A stretch of 64,000 bases of DNA, from assembly GCF_018130825.1 (NCBI RefSeq), contig NZ_JAFCJS010000001.1:124001-188000 (forward strand), written 5' to 3'. The DNA comes from Bradyrhizobium liaoningense (GTDB lineage Bacteria; Pseudomonadota; Alphaproteobacteria; Rhizobiales; Xanthobacteraceae). Position numbers and translations under genes: made by a program. The notes under the pieces are model-generated. The model had not been told where the DNA came from. It searched no databases and saw only the letters and a list, made by a program, of their open reading frames with translations. Shown in pieces: positions 35,080 to 43,355 of this stretch (position 1 is the first letter of the stretch; every line of letters begins with the position of its first letter).

Positions 35080-35897
35080 TACGCCTTCACCTTGTTGGTC
35101 GGCCAGTTGTGGGTCTCGGTGGTGGCGTCGCGGCACCAGCGGTAGAAGGCGTCGTAGATCGTCATCCCGGCCTCGAGCTGCTCGAGATCGTCGTCATACA
35201 TCCGCGACAGCCCGAGCGAGGCCGCGAGCAGGCCCGGTGCCTCCGGCGCCAGATCCGGCCGCGCGGTGTCGGCGCCGCGCACCAGCATCGCGAGGCGAAG
35301 CAGGGGCGGCGTCGCAATGCCGAACTCCTCGATCATGACGTCGAAGGTGCAGAGCTCGCCGCGGTGGCTCCAGAACACGTTCTCGATGTCGAAGGGCGCT
35401 GCGCCAAAGCGCTCGCCGACGGCGACCACCTCGGACGGCGCCACATAGAGGAACACCGCGCTGGGATCGACGAAGCGGCGGATCAGCCAGGGGCAGGCGA
35501 TGCGGTCGACCTTCGGCCGCGCCCGGGTCACCCAGACGGTGCGACCCTGCGCGTCGCGCGGCGGCAGCTTGCGGGTGTCGAGCAGCGGCAGTTTTGCTGC
35601 TTTCCAGCCCTCGAAGCCGCCATCGAGCGTCTCGGCCTGCACACCGAGCTGCCTCAGCCAGGCGGCGGTGCCCTGCGCCAGCTTGGCACCGCGCAGGCAG
35701 GAGACGATGGCGGAGCGGCCGGCAAATTCGCCGCCCCATTCCGCAACGGTCTCGTGGCTGCGCCTGATGGAGCCGGGGATCAGCCGCCGGTCGGCGGCAA
35801 AATCCTCCTCCGTGCGGACGTCGATCAGGACAGGTGCATTGGCCGTGCCGATCAGGCGCGCCAATTTGTCGGATGATATGGTCGTGAAAGTAGACAT
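35079..35897 (-). CDS. Rhodanese-ChrB C-terminal domain fusion protein
   Basis: The 272-residue protein joins an N-terminal rhodanese domain (residues 5-100; VLIDVRTEEDFAADRR, active-site Cys in SCLRGAK) to a ChrB C-terminal domain (from VWVTRARPKVDRIACPWLIRRF onward, with FDVMIEEFG and DLEQLEAG). ChrB proteins are chromate-responsive regulators or accessory factors in chr operons. The fused rhodanese is an unusual partner, possibly linking sulfur transfer or redox chemistry to chromate handling (inference). ATG 35897 fits; the frame could start at 35969 but that adds arginine-rich sequence. A near-consensus promoter lies upstream. Confidence 0.85.
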   Translation of the reverse strand: MSTFTTISSDKLARLIGTANAPVLIDVRTEEDFAADRRLIPGSIRRSHETVAEWGGEFAGRSAIVSCLRGAKLAQGTAAWLRQLGVQAETLDGGFEGWKAAKLPLLDTRKLPPRDAQGRTVWVTRARPKVDRIACPWLIRRFVDPSAVFLYVAPSEVVAVGERFGAAPFDIENVFWSHRGELCTFDVMIEEFGIATPPLLRLAMLVRGADTARPDLAPEAPGLLAASLGLSRMYDDDLEQLEAGMTIYDAFYRWCRDATTETHNWPTNKVKA

Positions 35898-35983
35898 GTT
35901 GTTGCGTCCTCGCAAAAACCGAACGGGACGCGATACTTGGGCATGTCGCCTCGTGGGGAGATCGCTCAAATCCCCATGGGCTG

Positions 35984-36012
35984 ATTACAGCTAAACTAAG
36001 CGGAACTGTCAA
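35984..36012 (-). promoter_or_regulatory. Near-consensus sigma70 promoter of the chrB-like/chrA operon
   Basis: On the minus strand TTGACA (36012-36007) is a perfect -35, and TGTAAT (35989-35984) matches the -10 at five of six bases, with the ideal 17-bp spacing. Transcription would start near 35977, leaving about an 80-nt leader before the ATG at 35897. Confidence 0.7.
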
Positions 36013-36096
36013 TCCGCAGGACGATTGGGTCTTAGAAAATTGGCCTGCACCGGTCTATAGTGCGCGCCAACACACCTGAATCTTCTGGAGAATTCG

Positions 36097-37071
36097 ATGC
36101 ATTCCCACTCCATTGAACCGTGGACCCATGACCACGCGTTCCTCGGCGAGAAGCACGACGAGAACGAGCGGCGCACCTGGCTCGTGGTCGTGCTGACGCT
36201 GGTCATGATGGTCGGCGAGATCGTGGCCGGTTCGCTGTTCGGCTCGATGGCGCTGCTCGCCGACGGCTGGCACATGGGAACGCATGCGGCCGCGCTCGGC
36301 ATTGCCGCCTTCGCCTACCGCTTCGCGCGGAGGCACCTCGGCAATGCGCATTTCACCTTCGGCACCGGCAAGTTCGGCGATCTCGCCGCCTTCTCCAGCG
36401 CGATCATCCTCGGCCTGATTGCCGTCGAGATCGCCTATGAGAGCGTGCTGCGGCTGATCACGCCGGTGCCGATCGTCTATGGCGAGGCCATCGCGGTCGC
36501 CTCGCTGGGACTGTGCGTCAATCTCGCCAGCGCGTGGCTCTTGCGCGGCAGCCACGACCATCACCACCACGGCCATGATCATGGCCACGGCCATGCGCAT
36601 CATGATCACGATCATCATGACCACGACCATGATCACCACCACCATCATCACGACAACAACCTTCGCGCAGCTTACGTCCACGTCATGGCGGACGCCGCGA
36701 CCTCGGTGCTGGCGATCGGCGCCCTTGTGGTCGCAATGTATTCGGGCTGGGTCTGGGCCGACCCGGCTGTGGGCCTGATCGGCAGCGTCGTGATCGCGAG
36801 CTGGGCGTTCGGTCTGATCAAGTCGTCGGGCGCGGTGCTGCTCGACGTGCGCGCCGACGAGAAGCTGGAGCGCGTGATCCGCGCGCGCATGGAGGTCGGC
36901 GAGGACCGCGTCACCGATCTGCATCTCTGGCAGGTCGGCCCCGGCCATTGTGCCGTGCTGGTGTCGGTGGTGTCGGACAAGCCGAAGCAGCCGGCGGTCT
37001 ACAAGAAGCGGCTCGCCGGGCTGAAGGGTCTCAGCCACGTCACGGTCGAGGTCGAGACCTGCCCGCATTGA
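36097..37071 (+). CDS. Cation diffusion facilitator, cobalt/nickel exporter DmeF-type
   Basis: DmeF-type CDF proteins export Co2+ and Ni2+ by proton antiport. The 324-residue protein starts HSHSIEPWTHDHAFLG, typical of DmeF, and has six membrane spans. Metal-site residues are visible in the TM2 element ADGWHMGTHA and the TM5 element HVMADAATS. A cytoplasmic loop of about 35 residues is almost all His and Asp/Gly (roughly residues 152-188). The regulatory gene dmeR, which often precedes dmeF, is not seen. It is divergent from the rhodanese-ChrB gene, 200 bp away. Confidence 0.9.
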   Translation: MHSHSIEPWTHDHAFLGEKHDENERRTWLVVVLTLVMMVGEIVAGSLFGSMALLADGWHMGTHAAALGIAAFAYRFARRHLGNAHFTFGTGKFGDLAAFSSAIILGLIAVEIAYESVLRLITPVPIVYGEAIAVASLGLCVNLASAWLLRGSHDHHHHGHDHGHGHAHHDHDHHDHDHDHHHHHHDNNLRAAYVHVMADAATSVLAIGALVVAMYSGWVWADPAVGLIGSVVIASWAFGLIKSSGAVLLDVRADEKLERVIRARMEVGEDRVTDLHLWQVGPGHCAVLVSVVSDKPKQPAVYKKRLAGLKGLSHVTVEVETCPH

Positions 37072-37154
37072 CGTGATCGGCGGGCGCGGAATTCTGCGGC
37101 GCGGCCGGGGTTGATCCTCGGTCGCAGTCCGCATGGCGTTGAGGAGAAGCAACA

Positions 37155-37985
37155 ATGATGCCCAGGATCACGCTCGCACTCGCCGTCGTTTCGCTAGCCT
37201 TGTCCGGCCATGCGGCGATGGCCCAGTCGGAGAAGGGCGGCGTCGAACGGCTCTACGTCCTCAATTGCGGTGAGGGCACTGCCGGCGACATCTCGCGCTG
37301 GACGCCCGGCATCAACGAAGGCAAGACGATGGACTTCGTCGACAGCTGCTACCTGATCAAGCACACGAAGGGCTGGTTCCTGTGGGACACCGGCATCGCC
37401 GATGCAGTCGCAGCCATGCCCAACGGCCTGGCACCGGCCGACCCCAAGGCTGTGACCTGGCGCCGGCCGAAGACGCTGGCGGCCCAGCTCGAGCAGCTCG
37501 GCGTCAAGCCCGACGACATCAAGGCCATGGCCGTCTCGCACACGCACCCGGACCATTCCGGCAATGTCGAGCTGTTCCCGCAGGCCACGCTCTACGTGCA
37601 GAAGGCCGAATATGACTGGCCCGGCGCCAATAACGAGCCGCGCTTCAAGCCTTCGCATCCGGTCGAGCAGCTCGCAGGAGACAAGGACGTGTTCGGCGAC
37701 GGCAGCGTGACCATTCTGTCGACACCCGGCCACACGCCGGGGCACCAGTCGCGGCTGGTGAAATTGCCGAAGACCGGCGCGGTGGTGCTGTCCGGCGATG
37801 CCGTGCACTTCAAAGACAATTGGGACAACCGCCGCGTGCCCAGCATGAACGTCAACAAGGACCAGAGCGCGGCCTCGATGCAGAAGATCGCCGACACCCT
37901 CGCCAGGGAGAAGGCGCAGCTCTGGATCAACCACGACAAGGCCCAGCGCGACAGCCAGAAGATGGCGCCGGAGTTTTACGACTAG
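37155..37985 (+). CDS. Periplasmic MBL-fold hydrolase (N-acyl homoserine lactonase-like)
   Basis: The 276-residue protein has a Sec signal (cleavage near AMAQS) and a metallo-beta-lactamase fold. The metal motif SHTHPDHSGN (HxHxDH) and the downstream TPGHTPGHQS and LSGDAVHF supply further ligands. The overall order and length resemble AHL-lactonase-family proteins with signal peptides, but that family is broad and substrate is not certain. It lies 84 bp after the CDF gene, probably as a separate unit, with aggagaag before the ATG. Confidence 0.82.
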   Translation: MMPRITLALAVVSLALSGHAAMAQSEKGGVERLYVLNCGEGTAGDISRWTPGINEGKTMDFVDSCYLIKHTKGWFLWDTGIADAVAAMPNGLAPADPKAVTWRRPKTLAAQLEQLGVKPDDIKAMAVSHTHPDHSGNVELFPQATLYVQKAEYDWPGANNEPRFKPSHPVEQLAGDKDVFGDGSVTILSTPGHTPGHQSRLVKLPKTGAVVLSGDAVHFKDNWDNRRVPSMNVNKDQSAASMQKIADTLAREKAQLWINHDKAQRDSQKMAPEFYD

Positions 37986-38068
37986 CGCTCGTCAACACCC
38001 CTGTTGCCACACCGGTGGCAGCAGGGCTGTGCTAGCGGTCCGCAAAAGCTCCGGCACAGGAGACGGTC

Positions 38069-38947
38069 GTGGGGGAGTGGCTCGGCGTTGCGATCGCGCT
38101 TGTCTCGAGCAGCTTAGGGGGCACCGCGGCGGCGATCACCCGCTATCTCGTCACCGGCGCCGATCCGGTCCTGCTGGCGATCCTGCGCTGGGGGATCGGT
38201 TTCCTCTGTCTCCTGCCATGCGCGCTGCTGCTTGGTGTCCGCTGGCCGCAGCGCTCCGACTGGCCGGCGGTGGCGCTGCTCGGCATCTGCTTCTTCGGCC
38301 TGTTCTTCATCCTCTACAACATCGCCGTATCCTACACGACCGCGGCGCGCGCCAGCCTCGCGCTGGCGACGTTGCCGCTGCACACCATGGTGGTCGGTGC
38401 CATCCTCGGCGCGGAGCGACTGACCGCGCGCAAGATCATGGGGGTGGGCATCGCCGTGCTCGGCGTGACGGCGGCGCTCGCCGCGGGGCTCGCACAAAGC
38501 CCGCCGGGAGCCTGGCGCGGCGAACTGATCATGACCGCGGCCGTGTTCTGCATGGCGTTCTACAACGTCTTGTCGCGTCCGCTGATGCAGCGTTCGAGCG
38601 CGCTCGGCTTTCTCACGGTCGGCATGGGCGCGGGCGCCGTGGTGCTGGTCGTGGCGGGTTTGTTGAAGGGCAGTTTTGCGGCGCTCGACCAGTTCACGAC
38701 GGGGCAGTGGATTGCCGGCCTCTATCTCGGCGCTGGCGGCGGCGCGCTTGCCTTCATCCTCTGGGTCATGGCGCTGGCGCGGGCGACGCCGACCCGTGTC
38801 GCCAATACCATGACGGTCAATCCGATCGCCGCCACCTTGCTCGCTGCGCTGCTGATCGGCGAGCCGATCACGGCAAATCTGTTGATCGGGTTGGTGGCGG
38901 TGTTCGCCGGGATCTGGATTGCGACCGGCGAAGCGAAGCCGGCCTAG
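38069..38947 (+). CDS. DMT-superfamily transporter (EamA family)
   Basis: The 292-residue protein has ten predicted membrane spans in two EamA repeats (VSSSLGGTAAAITRYLV near the start, then TANLLIGLVAVFAGIWIATGE at the end). Such transporters move small metabolites or drugs. The GTG at 38069 follows acaggagacgg, a good site. Its stop codon overlaps that of the small convergent gene on the other strand. Substrate is unknown. Confidence 0.88.
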   Translation: MGEWLGVAIALVSSSLGGTAAAITRYLVTGADPVLLAILRWGIGFLCLLPCALLLGVRWPQRSDWPAVALLGICFFGLFFILYNIAVSYTTAARASLALATLPLHTMVVGAILGAERLTARKIMGVGIAVLGVTAALAAGLAQSPPGAWRGELIMTAAVFCMAFYNVLSRPLMQRSSALGFLTVGMGAGAVVLVVAGLLKGSFAALDQFTTGQWIAGLYLGAGGGALAFILWVMALARATPTRVANTMTVNPIAATLLAALLIGEPITANLLIGLVAVFAGIWIATGEAKPA

Positions 38948-39135
38948 CTCTTCGGCGCCGTGGCCGCGGGCGGGCTCGCTTCGGGCGTCTTCTTCGGCTT
39001 TAGCGAGCCGGCATAGAACGAGACCAGCCACACCAGCAGGAGGGCGAGGAGATAAACGCCCCAGGCCTGCGGCGGAGTGGTCGCCCAGCGCAAAAGGCCC
39101 TTGAATGTGCGCGGCGGATTGTTGTCGTCGGTCAT
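38944..39135 (-). CDS. Small single-span membrane protein
   Basis: The 63-residue protein has one strong membrane span (about residues 23-42, WGVYLLALLLVWLVSFYAG) with a charged N-terminus and a Pro/Ala/Lys-rich tail. No function can be read. Its stop overlaps the DMT gene's stop by two bases in a shared CTAG on opposite strands. It lies 31 bp beyond the MFS gene start region on the same strand. Confidence 0.62.
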   Translation of the reverse strand: MTDDNNPPRTFKGLLRWATTPPQAWGVYLLALLLVWLVSFYAGSLKPKKTPEASPPAATAPKS

Positions 39136-39166
39136 GGCCCGCTTGTGCGCGAAAGCGGCGGTGCGG

Positions 39167-40324
39167 TCAATCCGGCCGCCGCTCGGCGCGGATCAGGAAC
39201 AGCGCCGCCAGCGCCGAGAGGCTGAGCGCGGAGGAGACGATCAGCACCTTGGCGCTCATGACGTCGATGAGCAGGCCGAACACCAGCGGCGCCACCGCCT
39301 GCGCCATCCGCGCCGGCGCGCCGATGATGCCGAGGCGGTAGCCGAAATCCTTGGGGCCGAAGATCGACAGCGGCAGCGTCCCGCGGGCGATCGTCAGGAT
39401 GCCGTTGCCCGAGCCGTGGAACAGCGCAAAGGCGCTCGCGGCGGCACCACCAAAGATGGCGACGACGGCAGCGCCGATCGGATGGGTCAGGCAGGCGAGC
39501 CGCGTCGACCACAAGGGATGAAAGCGGCTCAGAACGCTGGCTTCGAGGATGCGCGCCACCACCTGCGCCGGGCCGATCAGCGCGCCAGCCGCGATCGCCT
39601 CGACATGCGTCGCGCCGGTGGCCTCGACGATCCGCGGAAAATGCACGGCCATCGCGCCGGTGACGGTCCAGACCGCGGCAAAGACGAAGGCGAGCAGCAC
39701 CATGGTGCGGTCGAGCGGCAGATGCGGCTTCTCGGCGGTCGCCGCCGCCTGTTTGGCGCCCTTGATCGCCGGCAGCATGAAGAAATTGAGGGGCAGGCCG
39801 ATCAGGATGTTGGCGGCGGCCCAGGCAAAGCAGGTCTCGCGCCAGCCGATATGGGCGAGGCCCCAGGCGGTGAGCGGCCAGCCGACCGTGGAGGCAAAGC
39901 CCGCCATCAGCGTGATCCCGGTGATGGGCCGGCGCGCCTCGGTGCCGTAGATGCGCCCCAGTGCGGCGAAGGCGGCATCATAGAGACCCATCGCCATGCC
40001 GATGCCGAGCACGAGCCAGGCGATCGCCATCACTGCGACGGATTGCGAGACGCCGAGCAGGACGAGGCCGGCGGCGATGGTCAGGTTGGAGACCGACAGC
40101 ACCTGCCGCCCGCCGACGAGATCGATCTGCCGCCCGATCCGCGGGCCGAGCATCGCCGAGATCACCAGCGAGGCCGAGAACGCGCCAAAAATCCAGTTGG
40201 AGGAGATGCCGAGGTCGTGCGCCATGGGGTCGGCGAGCAGGGCCGGCAGATAGTAGCTGGAAGCCCAGGCCAAGGTCTGCGTGGTGCCGAGCGCCAGGAT
40301 GATCGGAAGCTGGCGCTGGCTCAT
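39167..40324 (-). CDS. Major facilitator superfamily transporter
   Basis: From ATG 40324 the protein has 385 residues and 12 membrane spans in two halves, with the MFS loop motif variant GPRIGRQIDLVGGRQVL after TM2. The frame is open to 40495 but the extra 57 residues are charged and lack a membrane span, and overlap the start region of the divergent cyclase. Substrate cannot be told. It resembles the drug/metabolite efflux or monocarboxylate-type MFS proteins. Confidence 0.85.
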   Translation of the reverse strand: MSQRQLPIILALGTTQTLAWASSYYLPALLADPMAHDLGISSNWIFGAFSASLVISAMLGPRIGRQIDLVGGRQVLSVSNLTIAAGLVLLGVSQSVAVMAIAWLVLGIGMAMGLYDAAFAALGRIYGTEARRPITGITLMAGFASTVGWPLTAWGLAHIGWRETCFAWAAANILIGLPLNFFMLPAIKGAKQAAATAEKPHLPLDRTMVLLAFVFAAVWTVTGAMAVHFPRIVEATGATHVEAIAAGALIGPAQVVARILEASVLSRFHPLWSTRLACLTHPIGAAVVAIFGGAAASAFALFHGSGNGILTIARGTLPLSIFGPKDFGYRLGIIGAPARMAQAVAPLVFGLLIDVMSAKVLIVSSALSLSALAALFLIRAERRPD

Positions 40325-40503
40325 CCGCGCGTGCTTTCGATTCTGGCCGGCAATGTCATCATCGCCGGCATTTGCCGCCCGCGTAGCGAGCGCGTCAACC
40401 GCGGCTGCGGCATATTCGACCTGCGCGGGACGGGGAACCTTGGACACGGCCCCGCGCGAGGCTTGCGCCTTTCGCTCGTCACGAATGCACGCCATAATGG
40501 CGT

Positions 40504-41763
40504 ATGCAATTGACCTCGCGCCTTGCGCTGATGAACTGGCTGACCGGCCAGGGGCTCACGGGCCTGCCCGAAAACGAACTACTCAGAGGGTTCTGCGAGC
40601 GCTGCCGCGCCGAGGGCCTGCAGCTCTCGCGCGCCCTCGTCGTCATCGACACGCTGCATCCGATCTATGAGGGCCGCGGCTTCCTCTGGAGCGACCGCCC
40701 CAGCAACGAGAGCGACGCCTTCGAATATGGTTCGACCGCCGAGGGCGATGCCAACAAGAAGTGGCGCCGCTCGGTGTTCTTCCACATGCTCGAGCACGGC
40801 CATGACGAAATGCTGATCGATCTGGCCGACGCACCGTCGCTGGATTTCTCGCAGATCGGCGAGCTCGCGGAGAAGGGCCATAAGCACTATCTCGCCTTCG
40901 TGCATCGCTTCGGCGAGAACGGCGCGCTAGGCCTGATGGACTGCCTGTATTCCTGCTGGACCACGCGCCGCGACAGCGGCTTCAGCGAAGCCGAGCTGGA
41001 GTCCCTGCGCGATCTGGTGCCGGTGCTGGGGCTTGCGATCAAGTCGGCGCAGCAGGTCGACATCGCGCGCACGCTGGGACGGGTCTATCTCGGCCGCGGT
41101 GCCTCCGAGCAGGTGCTGGGCGGGCGCATCTCGCGCGGCGTCACCGAGCGCATCAACGCCGTGCTGTGGTATTCGGATTTACGCGGCTCGACCGGGATCA
41201 GCGAGAGCATCGGCCCCGACGAGATCATCCCGTTCCTCAACGACTATGCGCAGGCGGTGATCGACGCGATCCACGACGCCGGCGGCGACGTCCTGAAGCT
41301 GATCGGCGACGGTGTGCTCGCGATGTTCACCGGCGAGGACATGGCGGCCGCGCGCCGTGCCGCGCTGCGCGCCGAGCATCTGTTCCGCCAGAACGTCGCG
41401 GCGCTGAACGCGCGCCGGGCGGCGGACGGCCGTCCCACCACGTCGGCCTATATCGGCCTGCATGTCGGCGAGGTCTTCTACGGCAATATCGGCAGCGAGG
41501 ACCGGCTCGATTTCACGGTGGTGGGCCCGACGGTGAACGAGGTCAGCCGCATCGCCTCGATGAGCCGCTCGGTCGATCGCGAGCTCTTGGCATCAGCGGA
41601 ATTCTACAAGGGCCTGGATGCCGCCGGCCGCCGCTATCTCGTCTCCACCGGCCGCTACGCGCTGCGTGGCATCGGCCGCGCGCAGGACCTCTACACGCTC
41701 GATCCCGATGTCGATGCCAGCGAGCCGGTGACGGGCAGCTACGAGCGATATCTGGCGGGTTAG
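40504..41763 (+). CDS. Soluble class III adenylate/guanylate cyclase
   Basis: The 419-residue protein has no membrane span. The N-terminal 200 residues form an unidentified regulatory domain. The cyclase domain shows the metal-binding Asp225 in LWYSDLRGSTG and Asp269 in LIGDGVLAMF, so both catalytic Asp residues are intact. It ends in a short tail (ALRGIGRAQDLYTL). It starts 8 bp after the upstream frame of the divergent MFS gene and is followed by a palindromic repeat. This is the second cyclase in the window; the first is membrane-bound. Confidence 0.9.
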   Translation: MQLTSRLALMNWLTGQGLTGLPENELLRGFCERCRAEGLQLSRALVVIDTLHPIYEGRGFLWSDRPSNESDAFEYGSTAEGDANKKWRRSVFFHMLEHGHDEMLIDLADAPSLDFSQIGELAEKGHKHYLAFVHRFGENGALGLMDCLYSCWTTRRDSGFSEAELESLRDLVPVLGLAIKSAQQVDIARTLGRVYLGRGASEQVLGGRISRGVTERINAVLWYSDLRGSTGISESIGPDEIIPFLNDYAQAVIDAIHDAGGDVLKLIGDGVLAMFTGEDMAAARRAALRAEHLFRQNVAALNARRAADGRPTTSAYIGLHVGEVFYGNIGSEDRLDFTVVGPTVNEVSRIASMSRSVDRELLASAEFYKGLDAAGRRYLVSTGRYALRGIGRAQDLYTLDPDVDASEPVTGSYERYLAG

Positions 41764-41782
41764 GCCCGACTGCTTCTCCAAC

Positions 41783-41902
41783 GTCGTCCTGGCGAAAGCC
41801 AGGACCCATAACCACCGGCCTGGGTTTTGCGAAGACTAGTGGTTACCGGCTCGCCTCAAATTTCTCCCTGGGGTAATGGGTCCTGGCTTTCGCCAGGACG
41901 AC
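41783..41902. repeat. Palindromic repeat, family C
   Basis: Arms gtcgtcctggcgaaagcc... and ...ggctttcgccaggacgac are perfect 26-bp inverted repeats (41783-41808 and 41877-41902). It lies between the convergent cyclase and MFS genes, where it could end both transcripts. Confidence 0.9.
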
Positions 41903-41941
41903 GATGGAGATGTTGCGTCATTTTCCCCAATCGCGACGCGG

Positions 41942-43186
41942 CTAACACCGCACCGCCACCTCATCCCCCACCATGTCCGGCTGTCGGTCGAGCGTCGCGG
42001 CCGGAGACAGCAGGATCACCAGCGCCTGCGCGCCGAACACGGCGGCGGCGAGATAGAGGCACGCTTCGGCGCTCCAGAAGCCGCCGACGATTGCGCCAAG
42101 TGCCGAGCCGAGCGGGCGGGCGCCATAGCTCATGATGTTGATGGCGGAGACGCGGCCGAGCAGCCGCGGCGGCGTCACCGACTGGCGCAGCGTCGTGGTC
42201 GAGATCACCCACAGGATCGGCCCGACGCCGAGCAGGAAGAAGCTCAAGCCAGCGAGCCAGGGCGAGGGGACCAGCACCGTGAGCGCCATCACCACCGAGG
42301 CGACGAACCCCGTGACCGGGCCGAGGCCGACGACGGTGCCGAAGGCGATGCGCTGCATCACGCGCGTGGCGAGGAGCGCGCCGATCACCATGCCGACGCC
42401 GTACATCGTCAGCACCGTGCCGACGCCGGCGGCGGTCAGGCCGAGATGGCGCACCGCATAGGGCACGAACACTGCGATCTGGAGAAACCAGCCGGTGTTG
42501 AAAATGAACTGGGTGATGAACACCGGCCGCAGCAGCGGATGGTGGAACACGAAGGCCGCGCCTTCACGGATCTCCTGGAATGGATGGCGCCGTGGCATCG
42601 GCGCGCGGGCGGGCTCGTAGATGCCGGAGAGCAGGCCCACGGCGACGGCCGAAAGCGCCGCGGCAAAGCCGAAGGCGAGGCTCGCGCCCCACCAGCCGAC
42701 CAGCGCGCCGCCGAGCGCAGGTCCGCTGGCAAAGGCAATGGTGCGTGCAAGCTCGATCCGGGCATTCGCTGCGGGCAACAGATCCGCCCTGACCAGCGAG
42801 GGCACCAGCGCCGGCGCGGCGACGCTGTAGACGACGGTGCCGCATACCGCGGCAAAGCCGAGCAGCGACAGCAGCGACAGATTGAGCGCGCCGAGCACGA
42901 GCAGCAGCACGATGGCCGCGAGCGCCGCCGCCCGCAGCGCCTCGGCCCCTGCCATCAGCGCGCGGCGCGAGATGCGGTCGGCGAGCAGGCCGGCCGGAAT
43001 GGCGAACAGCACGAAGGGCAGGGTCAGCGCTGTCTGCAGCACCCCGGTCTGGCCCTCGGCGACCCCCAGCGTCAGCACGGCGACGATCGGAGCGGCGGCC
43101 AGCGCGATCTGCTCGGCGGACTGCGCGGCGAGATTGGACCAGGCGAGGCGGCTGAAGGTGTCAGGGAGGCGCGGCGAATTTGACAT
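41942..43186 (-). CDS. MFS transporter (enterobactin-exporter/MFS_3-like)
   Basis: The 414-residue protein has 12 membrane spans, with FAIPAGLLADRISRR (loop 2-3 motif) and GTVVYSVAAPALVPSLV. The central-loop PRRHPFQEIREGAAFV and VGRVSAINIMSYGARPLG fit the MFS_3/EntS-type efflux group. It probably exports a small metabolite, siderophore or drug; which is not known. It is divergent from mntH. Confidence 0.85.
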   Translation of the reverse strand: MSNSPRLPDTFSRLAWSNLAAQSAEQIALAAAPIVAVLTLGVAEGQTGVLQTALTLPFVLFAIPAGLLADRISRRALMAGAEALRAAALAAIVLLLVLGALNLSLLSLLGFAAVCGTVVYSVAAPALVPSLVRADLLPAANARIELARTIAFASGPALGGALVGWWGASLAFGFAAALSAVAVGLLSGIYEPARAPMPRRHPFQEIREGAAFVFHHPLLRPVFITQFIFNTGWFLQIAVFVPYAVRHLGLTAAGVGTVLTMYGVGMVIGALLATRVMQRIAFGTVVGLGPVTGFVASVVMALTVLVPSPWLAGLSFFLLGVGPILWVISTTTLRQSVTPPRLLGRVSAINIMSYGARPLGSALGAIVGGFWSAEACLYLAAAVFGAQALVILLSPAATLDRQPDMVGDEVAVRC

Positions 43187-43308
43187 GGCTCATTTCCTGC
43201 AAAGTCGGATTGGCGCCAGTATTCGCGCCCGACGCCGGTCAAACCCACCCGCTTTCCGACACGGCGGGGCAAAACGCGGCCGCACCGGGAACTGATGCGG
43301 CTAGATGC

Positions 43309-43349
43309 AGTTGCAAATGAGTTGCAATAAGCCCCGACTTCGGTATTCT
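43309..43349 (+). promoter_or_regulatory. mntH promoter with double TTGCAA palindrome (candidate Mur/Fur-type operator)
   Basis: AGTTGCAA occurs at 43309-43316 and again at 43320-43327, 11 bp apart (one helical turn). The second TTGCAA (43322-43327) can act as a -35 with TATTCT (43344-43349) as the -10 at 16 bp spacing, so a bound repressor would block RNA polymerase. mntH in Bradyrhizobium is known to be under manganese-responsive Fur-family (Mur) control; linking that to this exact site is inference. Confidence 0.5.
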
Positions 43350-43355
43350 GACCGC

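Noticed and set aside
36553..36660. A tandem DNA repeat at the His codon run
   Set aside because: It is the His-rich loop of the CDF protein, with mixed codons and no regular unit.
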